DNA of 34,060 nucleotides from Burkholderiales bacterium (GTDB taxonomy: Bacteria > Pseudomonadota > Gammaproteobacteria > Burkholderiales > Burkholderiaceae_C): contig JANXXS010000183.1 in assembly GCA_025350505.1 (NCBI GenBank), positions 1 through 34,060 on the forward strand, read 5' to 3'. A program made the position numbers and the translations under genes. The notes below the pieces were generated by a model. That model did no database searches, had not been told where the DNA came from, and saw nothing but the letters and a program-made list of their open reading frames with translations. Of the stretch, positions 18,516 through 26,840 are shown one piece after another (position 1 is the stretch's first letter; every line of letters starts with the position of its first letter).

Positions 18516-20153
18516 CTAGAGCAGGCCTTCGCCCAGCAGCTGCGCCAGCACCCGGACCGGCAGTGCCGGCGCCGATGCCGCCCTGGGCTCGGCCGAACGC
18601 GTCTGCCGATCGCTGCCTTCGCCCGACGACCAGCGCAGCTGGTCGCCCTCGAGGCGCACCTGGTAGCTTCGCTCCTTCTCGTGGCCGCGCAGGAACCGGG
18701 TAACCAGCGCCGCCAGCGTCCGGCTATGGATCACCATGCCGGTCTCGGTGTTGAGGTGGGCCGAGCGGGCGTCCATGTTCATCGAGCCGACGAAGGTCTT
18801 CTCGTCGTCGATGACCGAGAGCTTGGTGTGCAGTCGCCCCAGCGAGCGGCCGGCGCCCGAGCTGCCACCCGAGCTTCCGATCGAGCGCGTCGCCTCGGCG
18901 CCGGCCTCGGCCGACGGCCGCAGTTCGTGCAGCTCGACGCCGGCATCGAGGAGCGCCGCGCGATGCCGGGCGTAGCCATAGTGCACCAGCGGCTCGTCGG
19001 TGGTGGCCAGCGAGTTGGTCAGGACCGAGACGCCGACGTCGTGCGAGCGGATCGTCGCCAGCGCCTGCATCTCGCGCGGGCCGGGGACGAAGTAGGGCGA
19101 GGCGAGCCGCACCGACGACTGCGCCGAGCCGAGCAGATCGAGATGGGCCTCGGCCACCGTCGCCTCGTCGGTGTCGCCGCTGGCTTTCTGCGGCGCGTCG
19201 GCGAACACCTCGGCCTCGGCACGTTCGAAGGCGAGGCGACCGTTGGCCAGGCCGGCTTCGACCGACTCCGGATCGGGCGTCGACGCCGCGGCGATCTCGG
19301 CCGGCCGAAGCTGCTGTTCGAAGGCTTGCGGCAACGGTTCGCCGCCGACCAGACTCTGCACCGGATAGACGATGTCGGCGTTCCAGAACCGGTCGAACAC
19401 GGCGCCCAGCCTGGCCACCACCGGCCCGGTCGAGAGCACGTCCATGTCGATGAAGTTGGCGTCGCCGCCGCGGTCGAAGTAGGCGTCGGCGATGTTCCTG
19501 CCGCCGGTCACGGCGAAGCTGCCGTCGGCAATGAACAGCTTGTTGTGCATGCGGTGGTTGATGCGCGAGAACTGGTGCAGCGAGAGCAGGATGCGCTGGC
19601 CGAAGCTGCCGCTGCGAACCGGCAGCGGATTGAACATGCGCACTTCGACGTTGTCGTTCGCGGCCAGGCTCGCGAACAGTTCGTCTTCGCCGGTGGCATA
19701 GAGGTCGTCGACCAGGATGCGGACGCGCACGCCGCGCGCCGCCGCGGCGCGCAGCTCGCGCAAAAATTCGCGCCCGGTGCGGTCGCTGGCGATCACGTAG
19801 TACTGGACGTCGATCGTCTTTTCGGCGCGCCGGATCAGGGCGATGCGCGCTGCGAAGGCCTCGGCGCCCTCGGGCAGCAGGCGAAAGCCGGACAGCTCGC
19901 GCTGGTCCTCCGGCGTCGAGGCGGCCGCGATGCGGGCGAGCGGAGTGTCGTCGACGTCGCGCCGCGCGAACGAGCTCGGCCGCGCGACATGGCTCGGCAG
20001 GACGGCGCAGCCGCCCAGGGCCACCGCGACGGTCAGCAGGACGACGCGGCAGACCGCTGCCGATGCGGCGGCGCTGCCGACCAGGGCGGCGGCCCAGATG
20101 CCCAGGCGCGACAAGGCGGCGGCCCGGGAGGCGCGGAGCGAGGGCGTCGGCAT
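18516..20153 (-). CDS. Phospholipase D-family (cardiolipin synthase-like) protein, putative lipoprotein
   Basis: Two HKD motifs: HNKLFIADGSFAVTGGRNIAD and HTKLSVIDDEKTFVGSMNMD; hydrophobic N-terminus with lipobox-like LGGC. Confidence 0.92.
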   Translation of the reverse strand: MPTPSLRASRAAALSRLGIWAAALVGSAAASAAVCRVVLLTVAVALGGCAVLPSHVARPSSFARRDVDDTPLARIAAASTPEDQRELSGFRLLPEGAEAFAARIALIRRAEKTIDVQYYVIASDRTGREFLRELRAAAARGVRVRILVDDLYATGEDELFASLAANDNVEVRMFNPLPVRSGSFGQRILLSLHQFSRINHRMHNKLFIADGSFAVTGGRNIADAYFDRGGDANFIDMDVLSTGPVVARLGAVFDRFWNADIVYPVQSLVGGEPLPQAFEQQLRPAEIAAASTPDPESVEAGLANGRLAFERAEAEVFADAPQKASGDTDEATVAEAHLDLLGSAQSSVRLASPYFVPGPREMQALATIRSHDVGVSVLTNSLATTDEPLVHYGYARHRAALLDAGVELHELRPSAEAGAEATRSIGSSGGSSGAGRSLGRLHTKLSVIDDEKTFVGSMNMDARSAHLNTETGMVIHSRTLAALVTRFLRGHEKERSYQVRLEGDQLRWSSGEGSDRQTRSAEPRAASAPALPVRVLAQLLGEGLL

Positions 20154-20194
20154 GACGGCTCTGCGGCGGCAGGAGGGCGGCTCGCCGGCCTCGC

Positions 20195-20296
20195 TCAGGC
20201 GGCGCCGACCAGCACCGTGACCAGTGTCGAGACGAGGGCAACGGCGAAAGTGACGCTGACCAGGGCATTGGCGACGTCGTCGTAGAGGGTCTTCAT
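20195..20296 (-). CDS. 33-aa predicted single-TM micropeptide, copy B
   Basis: MKTLYDDVANALVSVTFAVALVSTLVTVLVGAA*; SD-like GGAGA upstream; paralogue of copy A. The 71-aa ORF in the track is an upstream extension of this reading frame. Confidence 0.82.
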   Translation of the reverse strand: MKTLYDDVANALVSVTFAVALVSTLVTVLVGAA

Positions 20297-20320
20297 GGCT
20301 GTTTCTCCGGCTTGTTGCTG

Positions 20321-20343
20321 CTGTCGCGAACCGTTCGCTTCAG
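20321..20343 (-). promoter_or_regulatory. Conserved inverted repeat in leader of micropeptide B
   Basis: CTGTCGCGAA-ccg-TTCGCTTCAG on the + strand; core GCGAACcGTTCGC-like dyad; same position relative to the ATG as in copy A. Confidence 0.55.
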
Positions 20344-20403
20344 GCCGACGCCAGTCTCGGAAAAACAGGCCCCGGCGCCGAGTGAACAGGACGCTCCGCG
20401 CGA

Positions 20404-20417
20404 GTGACATTGGTCAC
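20404..20417. promoter_or_regulatory. CRP-type operator GTGA-N6-TCAC in the divergent region between micropeptide B and the Crp/Fnr gene
   Basis: GTGAcattggTCAC; adjacent CATAAT (20435-20440) is a candidate -10 for the Crp/Fnr gene. Confidence 0.65.
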
Positions 20418-20448
20418 ACGAGCAAGGCGCAACCCATAATTCGCGCCT

Positions 20449-21111
20449 TTGGACATACGGGCTCAGCCGGGGGATGCGGACGACGTGGACGAAGATCGGT
20501 TGCCTACACCGTTGATCGACGCCCTGTCGAAGCACGGCAACACGCGTCCGTTTCGCGCCAACGCCATCCTCATCAACGAGGGCGACGCCAGCGATTCGCT
20601 GTACATCGTCCTGTCCGGCCGGTTGCGCGTCTACGCCAGCTCGGACGAGGGGCGCGATGTCGTACTGGCCGAGCACGGCCCGGGCGAATACGTCGGCGAG
20701 CTCTCGCTCGACGGCACGGCCCGCTCGGCCTCGGTGAAGACGCTGGTCGATTCGAGCTGCTGCGTCGTCCCGGGTGCGCAGTTGCGAGGCTTCCTCGCCG
20801 AGCAACCCGATTTCGCGCTGCACCTGTCGCAAAAGCTGGTGCGCATGGTCCGCCGCCTGACCGAGCAGGTGAAAAGCCTCGCCCTGCAAGACGTGTACGG
20901 ACGAATGGTCCGCGTCCTGATGGAGCTCTCGGACCCGGCCGGCGACGAGCGCGTGGTACGCGAAAAGCTGACCCAGCAGGACATCGCCGAGCGCGTCGGT
21001 TCGTCGCGCGAGATGGTCAACCGGGTGATGAAGGACCTGACCGGCGGCGGCTACGTCGCGGTGCGCGAGGGTCGCTACGTGATCCGGCGCAAGCTCCCCG
21101 CGGCCCGCTGA
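20449..21111 (+). CDS. Crp/Fnr family transcriptional regulator
   Basis: cNMP-like domain (FRANAILINEGDASDSLYIVLSGRLRVYASSDEGRDVVLAEHGPGEYVGELSLDGTARSASV) plus HTH (KLTQQDIAERVGSSREMVNRVMKDL). TTG start at 20449; alternative GTG (DDVDED) possible. Confidence 0.92.
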   Translation: MDIRAQPGDADDVDEDRLPTPLIDALSKHGNTRPFRANAILINEGDASDSLYIVLSGRLRVYASSDEGRDVVLAEHGPGEYVGELSLDGTARSASVKTLVDSSCCVVPGAQLRGFLAEQPDFALHLSQKLVRMVRRLTEQVKSLALQDVYGRMVRVLMELSDPAGDERVVREKLTQQDIAERVGSSREMVNRVMKDLTGGGYVAVREGRYVIRRKLPAAR

Positions 21112-21130
21112 GCGGCCCGCCGGAGCGCGG

Positions 21131-21148
21131 CCTCGCCTTCGAGCGAGG
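21131..21148 (+). terminator. Possible hairpin terminator downstream of the Crp/Fnr gene
   Basis: CCTCGC-cttcga-GCGAGG stem-loop ~20 nt after the stop; no strong U-tract. Confidence 0.3.
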
Positions 21149-21232
21149 GCAATTCCTGTCAGGAGTAACCCGCGAATGCGGGACCAAGACGGGCTGCGCG
21201 GTCTCTGGCAACCCTAGACTCTTCGTCCCGCT

Positions 21233-21261
21233 CGTTGAAGCGCGTTCAACGTACTGAACGC
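21233..21261 (+). promoter_or_regulatory. Compound dyad upstream of the IclR gene (candidate operator)
   Basis: CGTTGAA-gcgcg-TTCAACG perfect 7+7 dyad overlapping GTTCA-acgtac-TGAAC, directly upstream of the ATG at 21275. Confidence 0.5.
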
Positions 21262-21274
21262 TGGCTCCTCCCGC

Positions 21275-22135
21275 ATGCAAGCCCGCCTCGCCTCCCGCTT
21301 CGACACCATCCGCGCCCTGCCCACCGCCGGCAAGACCACGGCGACGCCGCTCGTGCCCGCGGTGTCACGCGCGCTCGCCCTGCTCGAGCGGCTGGCCGGG
21401 GCGCGCGAGCCGATGACCCTGGCGCGGCTCGCCGGCGAGCTGGCCCTGCCCAAGAGCAGCGTGCATGGCCTGTGCAACACGCTGGTCTCGTTCGGCTACC
21501 TGCGCCGCCAGCCGGACGGCGCCTTCCTGATCGGCCCGCGCGTGATGGGCCTGGCCGAAGCTTTCGTCTCGGGCACCGACGTCGCCCAGGAGTTCAACGC
21601 GCTCTGGGCCGACAGCGGCAGCGCGCCGGAAGAAACGGTCGTTCTTTCGGTGCTCTCGGGCACCGAGGCGCTCTATGTCGGCGTGCGCAAGAGCGCGCGT
21701 CCGCTCGGGCTGGCCTTCAACGTCGGCATGCGGTTGCCGGCGTACCTGTCGGGCAGCGGCAAGGCGATGCTCGCCTGGTTGCCCGAGGCCGAGCTGCGGC
21801 GCCGATTCGCGGCCGGGCTCGGCACCCGGCTCACCCGCAAAGGCCCGCGCGATCTCGATGCCTTGCAAAAGGAGCTCGCCCTGACCAAGCGGCGCGGCTA
21901 CAGCCTCGACGACGAGGGCGTTCGCGAGGGCGTCTATTCGTTCGGCGCGCCGGTCTTCGGCGCCTCCGGCGAGGTCGTCGCGGCGATCTCGGTCTGCATC
22001 AACAAGGCCATGCTCGGTGCCGACCGCGGTGCCCGTCATCGCGACGCCGCGCTCGGCGTCGCCGCCGACCTGTCGCGGCGCATCGGCGGCGACGCTGTCG
22101 CGGCGCGGCGTCTCGAGGAGGCGGCCAATGAGTGA
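21275..22135 (+). CDS. IclR family transcriptional regulator
   Basis: VSRALALLERLAGAREPMTLARLAGELALPKSSVHGLCNTLVSFGYLRR (IclR wHTH) followed by an IclR effector domain (LPAYLSGSGKAMLAWLPE). Confidence 0.93.
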   Translation: MQARLASRFDTIRALPTAGKTTATPLVPAVSRALALLERLAGAREPMTLARLAGELALPKSSVHGLCNTLVSFGYLRRQPDGAFLIGPRVMGLAEAFVSGTDVAQEFNALWADSGSAPEETVVLSVLSGTEALYVGVRKSARPLGLAFNVGMRLPAYLSGSGKAMLAWLPEAELRRRFAAGLGTRLTRKGPRDLDALQKELALTKRRGYSLDDEGVREGVYSFGAPVFGASGEVVAAISVCINKAMLGADRGARHRDAALGVAADLSRRIGGDAVAARRLEEAANE

Positions 22136-22919
22136 TGCGTCGGCGGGCGTCGCCGATTGCATCCTCGAGACGCGCGCCCTGACCAAGGAGTTCAAGGGCT
22201 TCGTCGCCGTCGACAAGGTCAACCTGCGCGTGCGACGCGGCAGCATCCACGCGTTGATCGGGCCGAACGGGGCCGGCAAGACGACCTGCTTCAACCTGCT
22301 CACCAAGTTCCTGACGCCGACCTCGGGCACGATCGTCTTCGACGGCCACGACATCACGGCGCAGTCCTCGGCGGCGATCGCGCGCATGGGTGTCGTCCGC
22401 TCGTTCCAGATCTCGGCCGTGTTCGCCCACCTCTCGGTGCTCGAAAACGTGCGCATCGCCCTGCAGCGCAAGCTCGGCACCTCGTTTCATTTCTGGAAGC
22501 CGGAGAGCTCGCTGCACGTGCTCGACGCGCACGCCATCGAGCTGCTCGCCGCGGTCGATCTCGCTGCCTACGCACACGTTCCGGCGGTCGAGCTGAGCTA
22601 CGGCCGCAAGCGCGCCCTCGAGATCGCGACGACGCTGGCGATGGACCCCAAGCTGATGCTGCTCGACGAGCCGACGCAAGGCATGGGCCTCGAAGACGTC
22701 GACCGCATCCGCCAGCTCATCAAGAAGGTGGCGGCGAGCCGCACCGTGCTCATGGTCGAGCACAACATGAGCGTGGTCGCGAGCATCGCCGACACCATCA
22801 CCGTGCTGGCGCGCGGCGCCACGCTGGCCGAGGGTCCGTACGCCGAAGTCGCGAAGAACCCGGCGGTGATCGAGGCCTACATGGGCAGCGCGCAGACCGA
22901 GCTGGTGGGAGCGCACTGA
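22128..22919 (+). CDS. livG: ABC transporter ATP-binding protein (LivG family), second cluster
   Basis: ATG 22128 (MSDASAGVADCILETRALTKEFKGFVAVDKVNL); GPNGAGKTT; overlaps the IclR stop by 8 bp. Confidence 0.92.
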   Translation: MSDASAGVADCILETRALTKEFKGFVAVDKVNLRVRRGSIHALIGPNGAGKTTCFNLLTKFLTPTSGTIVFDGHDITAQSSAAIARMGVVRSFQISAVFAHLSVLENVRIALQRKLGTSFHFWKPESSLHVLDAHAIELLAAVDLAAYAHVPAVELSYGRKRALEIATTLAMDPKLMLLDEPTQGMGLEDVDRIRQLIKKVAASRTVLMVEHNMSVVASIADTITVLARGATLAEGPYAEVAKNPAVIEAYMGSAQTELVGAH

Positions 22920-23623
22920 TGGCTGCGCGATTTCTCGAAGTCGCAGGCGTGCAGGGCTGGTACGGCGAATCGCATGTGCTGCACGGCGTCGACTTCCACG
23001 TCGACGAAGGCGAGGTCGTGACCCTGCTGGGGCGCAACGGTGCCGGCCGCACGAGCACGCTTCGCGCCATCATGGGCCTGATCGGCGCGCGCACCGGCTC
23101 GATCAAGGTCAGGGGCACCGAGACGGTCGGCCTGCCGACGCACCGCATCGCCCGGCTCGGCCTCGGCTACTGCCCGGAAGAGCGCGGCATCTTCTCCTCG
23201 CTCTCGACCGAAGAAAACCTGATGCTGCCACCGGCGCTCGGCGCGGGCGGAATGAGCGTCGAGCAGATCTACGCCATGTTCCCCAACCTGAAGGAACGCG
23301 CCCAGAGCCAGGGCACGCGACTCTCGGGCGGCGAGCAGCAGATGCTCGCGGTGGCGCGCATCCTGCGCACCGGCGCGCGCCTGCTGCTGCTCGACGAGAT
23401 CTCCGAAGGCCTGGCCCCGGTGATCGTGCAAAAGCTCGGCGAGGTCGTCAAGTCGCTGCGCGGGCAGGGCTACACGATCGTCATGGTCGAGCAGAATTTT
23501 CGCTTCGCGGCGCCCCTGGCCGATCGCTTCCTGGTCATGGAACATGGCCAGGTCATCCAGCAGTTCAGCCAGGCCGAGTTGCCGGCGCGCATGGAGCGCC
23601 TGCACGAGTACCTGGGCGTCTGA
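22919..23623 (+). CDS. livF: ABC transporter ATP-binding protein (LivF family), second cluster
   Basis: MAARFLEVAGVQGWYGESHVLHGVDF; LSGGEQQMLAVARILRTGARLLLLDEISEGLAP; Walker A reads GRNGAGRTS (Arg at the Lys position). Confidence 0.9.
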   Translation: MAARFLEVAGVQGWYGESHVLHGVDFHVDEGEVVTLLGRNGAGRTSTLRAIMGLIGARTGSIKVRGTETVGLPTHRIARLGLGYCPEERGIFSSLSTEENLMLPPALGAGGMSVEQIYAMFPNLKERAQSQGTRLSGGEQQMLAVARILRTGARLLLLDEISEGLAPVIVQKLGEVVKSLRGQGYTIVMVEQNFRFAAPLADRFLVMEHGQVIQQFSQAELPARMERLHEYLGV

Positions 23624-23666
23624 CGCCTTCCTTTTCCCTTTTCCACCTTCTTCAACGGAGAGATCG

Positions 23667-24875
23667 ATGAAAGTCACGAAGCTCGTTTCCGCCTGCTTGC
23701 TCGCCTTCGCGGCGATGGCCGGCGCCCCGGCCCAGGCCCAGATCTCCGGCGACGCGATCAAGATCGGCTTCATCAGCGATCTGTCGGGCCTGTACGCCGA
23801 TATCGACGGCCCGGCCGGTGCCGAGGCGATCAAGATGGCGGTCGCCGACATGGGCGGCGCGATCGCCGGCAAGAAGATCGAGGTGCTCGTCGCCGACCAC
23901 CAGAACAAGCCCGACGTCGCCGCCGCCAAGGCGCGCGAATGGTTCGACACGCAAGGCGTCGACATGCTGGTCGGCGGCACCAACTCCGGCACGGCGCTGG
24001 CGATGGCCAAGGTCGCGCTCGAGAAGAAGAAGCTCTACATCTCGGTCGGCGCCGCCACTTCGGCGCTCACCAACGAGCAGTGCTCGCCTTACACCGTGCA
24101 CTACGCCTACGACACGACCGCGCTGGCCAAGGGCACCGGCAACGCGGTCGTCAAGGCCGGCGGCAAGAGCTGGTACTTCCTGACCGCCGACTACGCCTTC
24201 GGCACGCAGCTGCAGAACGACGCCACCACCGTCGTCAAGGCGGCCGGCGGCACGGTGGTGGGCTCGGTGCGCGCGCCGCTCTCGGCGAGCGACTTCAGCT
24301 CGTTCCTGCTGCAGGCGCAGCAGAGCAAGGCGCAGATCCTGGGCCTGGCCAACGCCGGCGGCGACACCATCAACTCGATCAAGGCGGCCAACGAGTTCGG
24401 CATCACCAAGACGATGAAGCTGGCGGGCCTCCTGATGTTCATCAACGACGTGCACTCGCTCGGCCTGAAGGCGACGCAGGGCATGTACCTGACGGACAGC
24501 TGGTACTGGAACCGCGACGCCGAGTCGCGCGCCTGGAGCCGCAAGTTCTTCGAGAAGTTCAAGCGCATGCCCTCGTCGCTGCAGGCCGCAGACTATTCGG
24601 CGACGCTGCAGTACCTGATGGCGGTCAAGGCCACCGGGACGGACGATCCGGACAAGGTGCTCGCCCAGATGAAGAAGACCAAGCTCAACGACATCTACGT
24701 CAAGGGCGGATGGATCCGCGACGACGGCAGCATGATTCACGACATGTACCTGATGCAGGTCAAGGCGCCGGACAAGTCGATCGAGCCCTGGGACTACTAC
24801 AACATCGCCGAGACCTTCAAGGGCGAAGCGGCCTGGACGACCAAGGCCGAAACGAAGTGCGCGACCTGGAAGTAG
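23667..24875 (+). CDS. livK: ABC transporter substrate-binding protein (LivK-like)
   Basis: ATG 23667; signal peptide MKVTKLVSACLLAFAAMAGAPAQAQ; IKIGFISDLSGLYADIDGPAGAEAIKMAVADMGG. Confidence 0.92.
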   Translation: MKVTKLVSACLLAFAAMAGAPAQAQISGDAIKIGFISDLSGLYADIDGPAGAEAIKMAVADMGGAIAGKKIEVLVADHQNKPDVAAAKAREWFDTQGVDMLVGGTNSGTALAMAKVALEKKKLYISVGAATSALTNEQCSPYTVHYAYDTTALAKGTGNAVVKAGGKSWYFLTADYAFGTQLQNDATTVVKAAGGTVVGSVRAPLSASDFSSFLLQAQQSKAQILGLANAGGDTINSIKAANEFGITKTMKLAGLLMFINDVHSLGLKATQGMYLTDSWYWNRDAESRAWSRKFFEKFKRMPSSLQAADYSATLQYLMAVKATGTDDPDKVLAQMKKTKLNDIYVKGGWIRDDGSMIHDMYLMQVKAPDKSIEPWDYYNIAETFKGEAAWTTKAETKCATWK

Positions 24876-24912
24876 GCGCAGCGAGCAGCCGGAGACGGGC
24901 GGAGCCGAGACG

Positions 24913-25776
24913 ATGCAGGTCTTCCTGAGTCAGCTCACGCTCGGCCTCGTCAACGGCTCGTTCTACGCGATGCTGAGCCTCGGCCTGGCCGTCATCTTCG
25001 GCCTGCTCGGCATCGTCAACTTCGCGCATGGCGCGCTCTACATGCTGGGTGCTTACGTCGCCTTCATCGGCATGGACAGGCTCGGCCTCAACTACTGGGC
25101 GGCGCTGATCGTCGCGCCGGTGGTGGTGGGCGCGCTCGGCGTCGTCATCGAGAAGCTCTTTCTGCGCCACCTCTACAAGATCGACCCGATCTACGGCCTG
25201 CTTCTCACCTTCGGCCTGGCGCTGATCGCCGAGGGCGTGCTGCGCTACTACTTCGGCGTGTCCGGCCAGCAATACGAGAAGCCCGAGCTGCTGGCCGGCT
25301 CGACCGACCTCGGCTTCATGGTGCTGCCCAACTACCGCGCCTGGGTCGTCGTCGCCTCGCTGACGGTCTGCCTCGGCACCTGGTTCCTGATCGAGCGCAC
25401 GCGCCTCGGCGCGACCCTGCGCGCCGGCACCGAGAATCCGGCGCTGGTGCAGGCCTTCGGCATCAACGTGCCGCTCATGGTCACGCTCACCTACGCGGGC
25501 GGCGCCGGCCTGGCCGCGCTGGCCGGCGTGCTCGCCGCGCCCATCATCCAGGTGACGCCCTTGATGGGCTCGAGCCTGATCATCATCGTCTTCGCCGTGG
25601 TCGTCATCGGCGGCATGGGCTCGATCCTCGGCTCGATCCTGACCGGGCTCGGCCTCGGCCTCGTCGAAGGATTGACCAAGGTCTTCTATCCGGAGGCGTC
25701 GAGCATCGTCGTCTTCGTCATCATGGCCATCGTGCTCATGATCCGGCCGGCCGGGCTGTTCGGGAAGGAGGCTTGA
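24913..25776 (+). CDS. livH: Branched-chain amino acid ABC transporter permease (LivH), second cluster
   Basis: 287 aa; LGLVNGSFYAMLSLGLAVIFGLLGIVNFAHGALYMLGAY. Confidence 0.93.
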   Translation: MQVFLSQLTLGLVNGSFYAMLSLGLAVIFGLLGIVNFAHGALYMLGAYVAFIGMDRLGLNYWAALIVAPVVVGALGVVIEKLFLRHLYKIDPIYGLLLTFGLALIAEGVLRYYFGVSGQQYEKPELLAGSTDLGFMVLPNYRAWVVVASLTVCLGTWFLIERTRLGATLRAGTENPALVQAFGINVPLMVTLTYAGGAGLAALAGVLAAPIIQVTPLMGSSLIIIVFAVVVIGGMGSILGSILTGLGLGLVEGLTKVFYPEASSIVVFVIMAIVLMIRPAGLFGKEA

Positions 25777-26840
25777 TGAGCGAAGCCGTCGCTGCGGGAC
25801 CGCTGGCCACGACCGCGCCCGACACCTTCCGGCTCGCCCACCTCGGCCTTGCCGCCGGGCTGCTGTTGCTCGTCGCCGCGCCCTTCATCGGCCTCTACCC
25901 GGTGTTCGTGATGACGGCGCTCTGCTACGCCATCTTCGCCTGCGCCTTCAACCTCTTGCTCGGCTATACCGGGCTGCTTTCGTTCGGCCACGCCGCCTAC
26001 TTCGCCACCGCGGCCTACACCACCGGCTGGCTGGTGCGCTCGGCCGGCTGGCCGCCCGAGCTCGGCGTGCTCGCCGGCGTCGGTGCGGCGGCGGCGCTCG
26101 GCCTGGTCGTCGGCTTCATCGCCATCCGCCGCCAGGGCATCTACTTCGCGATGACGACGCTGGCGCTGGCCGAGATGGCCTATTTCGTGTTCCTGCAGTG
26201 GCGCTCGGTCACCGGCGGCGAGGACGGCCTGCAGGGCGTGCCGCGCGGCAAGCTGCTCGGCGTCGTGCCGCTGGCCGGCGAGCCGCACGGCAAGCTGCTC
26301 GGCGCCGTTCCGGTGCCCGAAGACGTGGTCATGTACTTCGTCGTCCTTGCCGTCTTCGTGCTCGTCTTCCTGTGCATCCGCCGCATCGTCCATTCGCCCT
26401 ACGGCCAGGTGCTGAAGGCGATCCGCGAGAACGAGCCGCGCGCCGTCTCGCTCGGCTACGACGTCGACCGCTACAAGCTGCTCGCCTTCGTGCTCTCGAC
26501 GGCGCTGGCCGGCCTCGGCGGCTCGCTGAAGACGCTGGTGCTCGGCTTCGCCAGCCTCTCGGACGCGCACTGGTCGCTCTCGGGCGAGGTGGTGCTGATG
26601 ACGCTGCTCGGCGGCATGGGCACGTTCGCCGGCCCCGTGCTCGGCGCCTTCACCATCATCGGCCTGCAGAACCTGCTCGCCGATCGGGTCGGCGAGTGGG
26701 TGACGGTGATCATCGGCGTCATCTTCGTCGTCTGCGTCGTCGCCTTCCGGCGCGGCTTCGTGGGCGAGCTGCTTGCCTGGCAGAAGCGTCGGGCCCACTA
26801 CACTTTGTCGACTCAGGTTTCCAAGGATCCAGGCCAATGA
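25776..26840 (+). CDS. livM: Branched-chain amino acid ABC transporter permease (LivM), second cluster
   Basis: ATG 25776; FNLLLGYTGLLSFGHAAYFATAAYTTGWLVR; ATGA overlap with livH stop. Confidence 0.93.
   Translation: MSEAVAAGPLATTAPDTFRLAHLGLAAGLLLLVAAPFIGLYPVFVMTALCYAIFACAFNLLLGYTGLLSFGHAAYFATAAYTTGWLVRSAGWPPELGVLAGVGAAAALGLVVGFIAIRRQGIYFAMTTLALAEMAYFVFLQWRSVTGGEDGLQGVPRGKLLGVVPLAGEPHGKLLGAVPVPEDVVMYFVVLAVFVLVFLCIRRIVHSPYGQVLKAIRENEPRAVSLGYDVDRYKLLAFVLSTALAGLGGSLKTLVLGFASLSDAHWSLSGEVVLMTLLGGMGTFAGPVLGAFTIIGLQNLLADRVGEWVTVIIGVIFVVCVVAFRRGFVGELLAWQKRRAHYTLSTQVSKDPGQ
26246..26304 (+). repeat. In-frame imperfect tandem duplication inside livM (42-nt/14-aa period)
   Basis: cggcaagctgctcggcg occurs at 26246-26262 and 26288-26304; protein GKLLGVVPLAGEPH / GKLLGAVPVPEDVV. 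Confidence 0.6.

Noticed and set aside
20293-20889. 198-aa minus-strand ORF ending in ...GVGLKRTVRDSSNKPEKQP over the micropeptide B leader
   Set aside because: Mostly antisense to the Crp/Fnr gene. The conserved GLKRxVR-like stretch is better explained by the conserved leader DNA element; copy A does not preserve a matching long frame.
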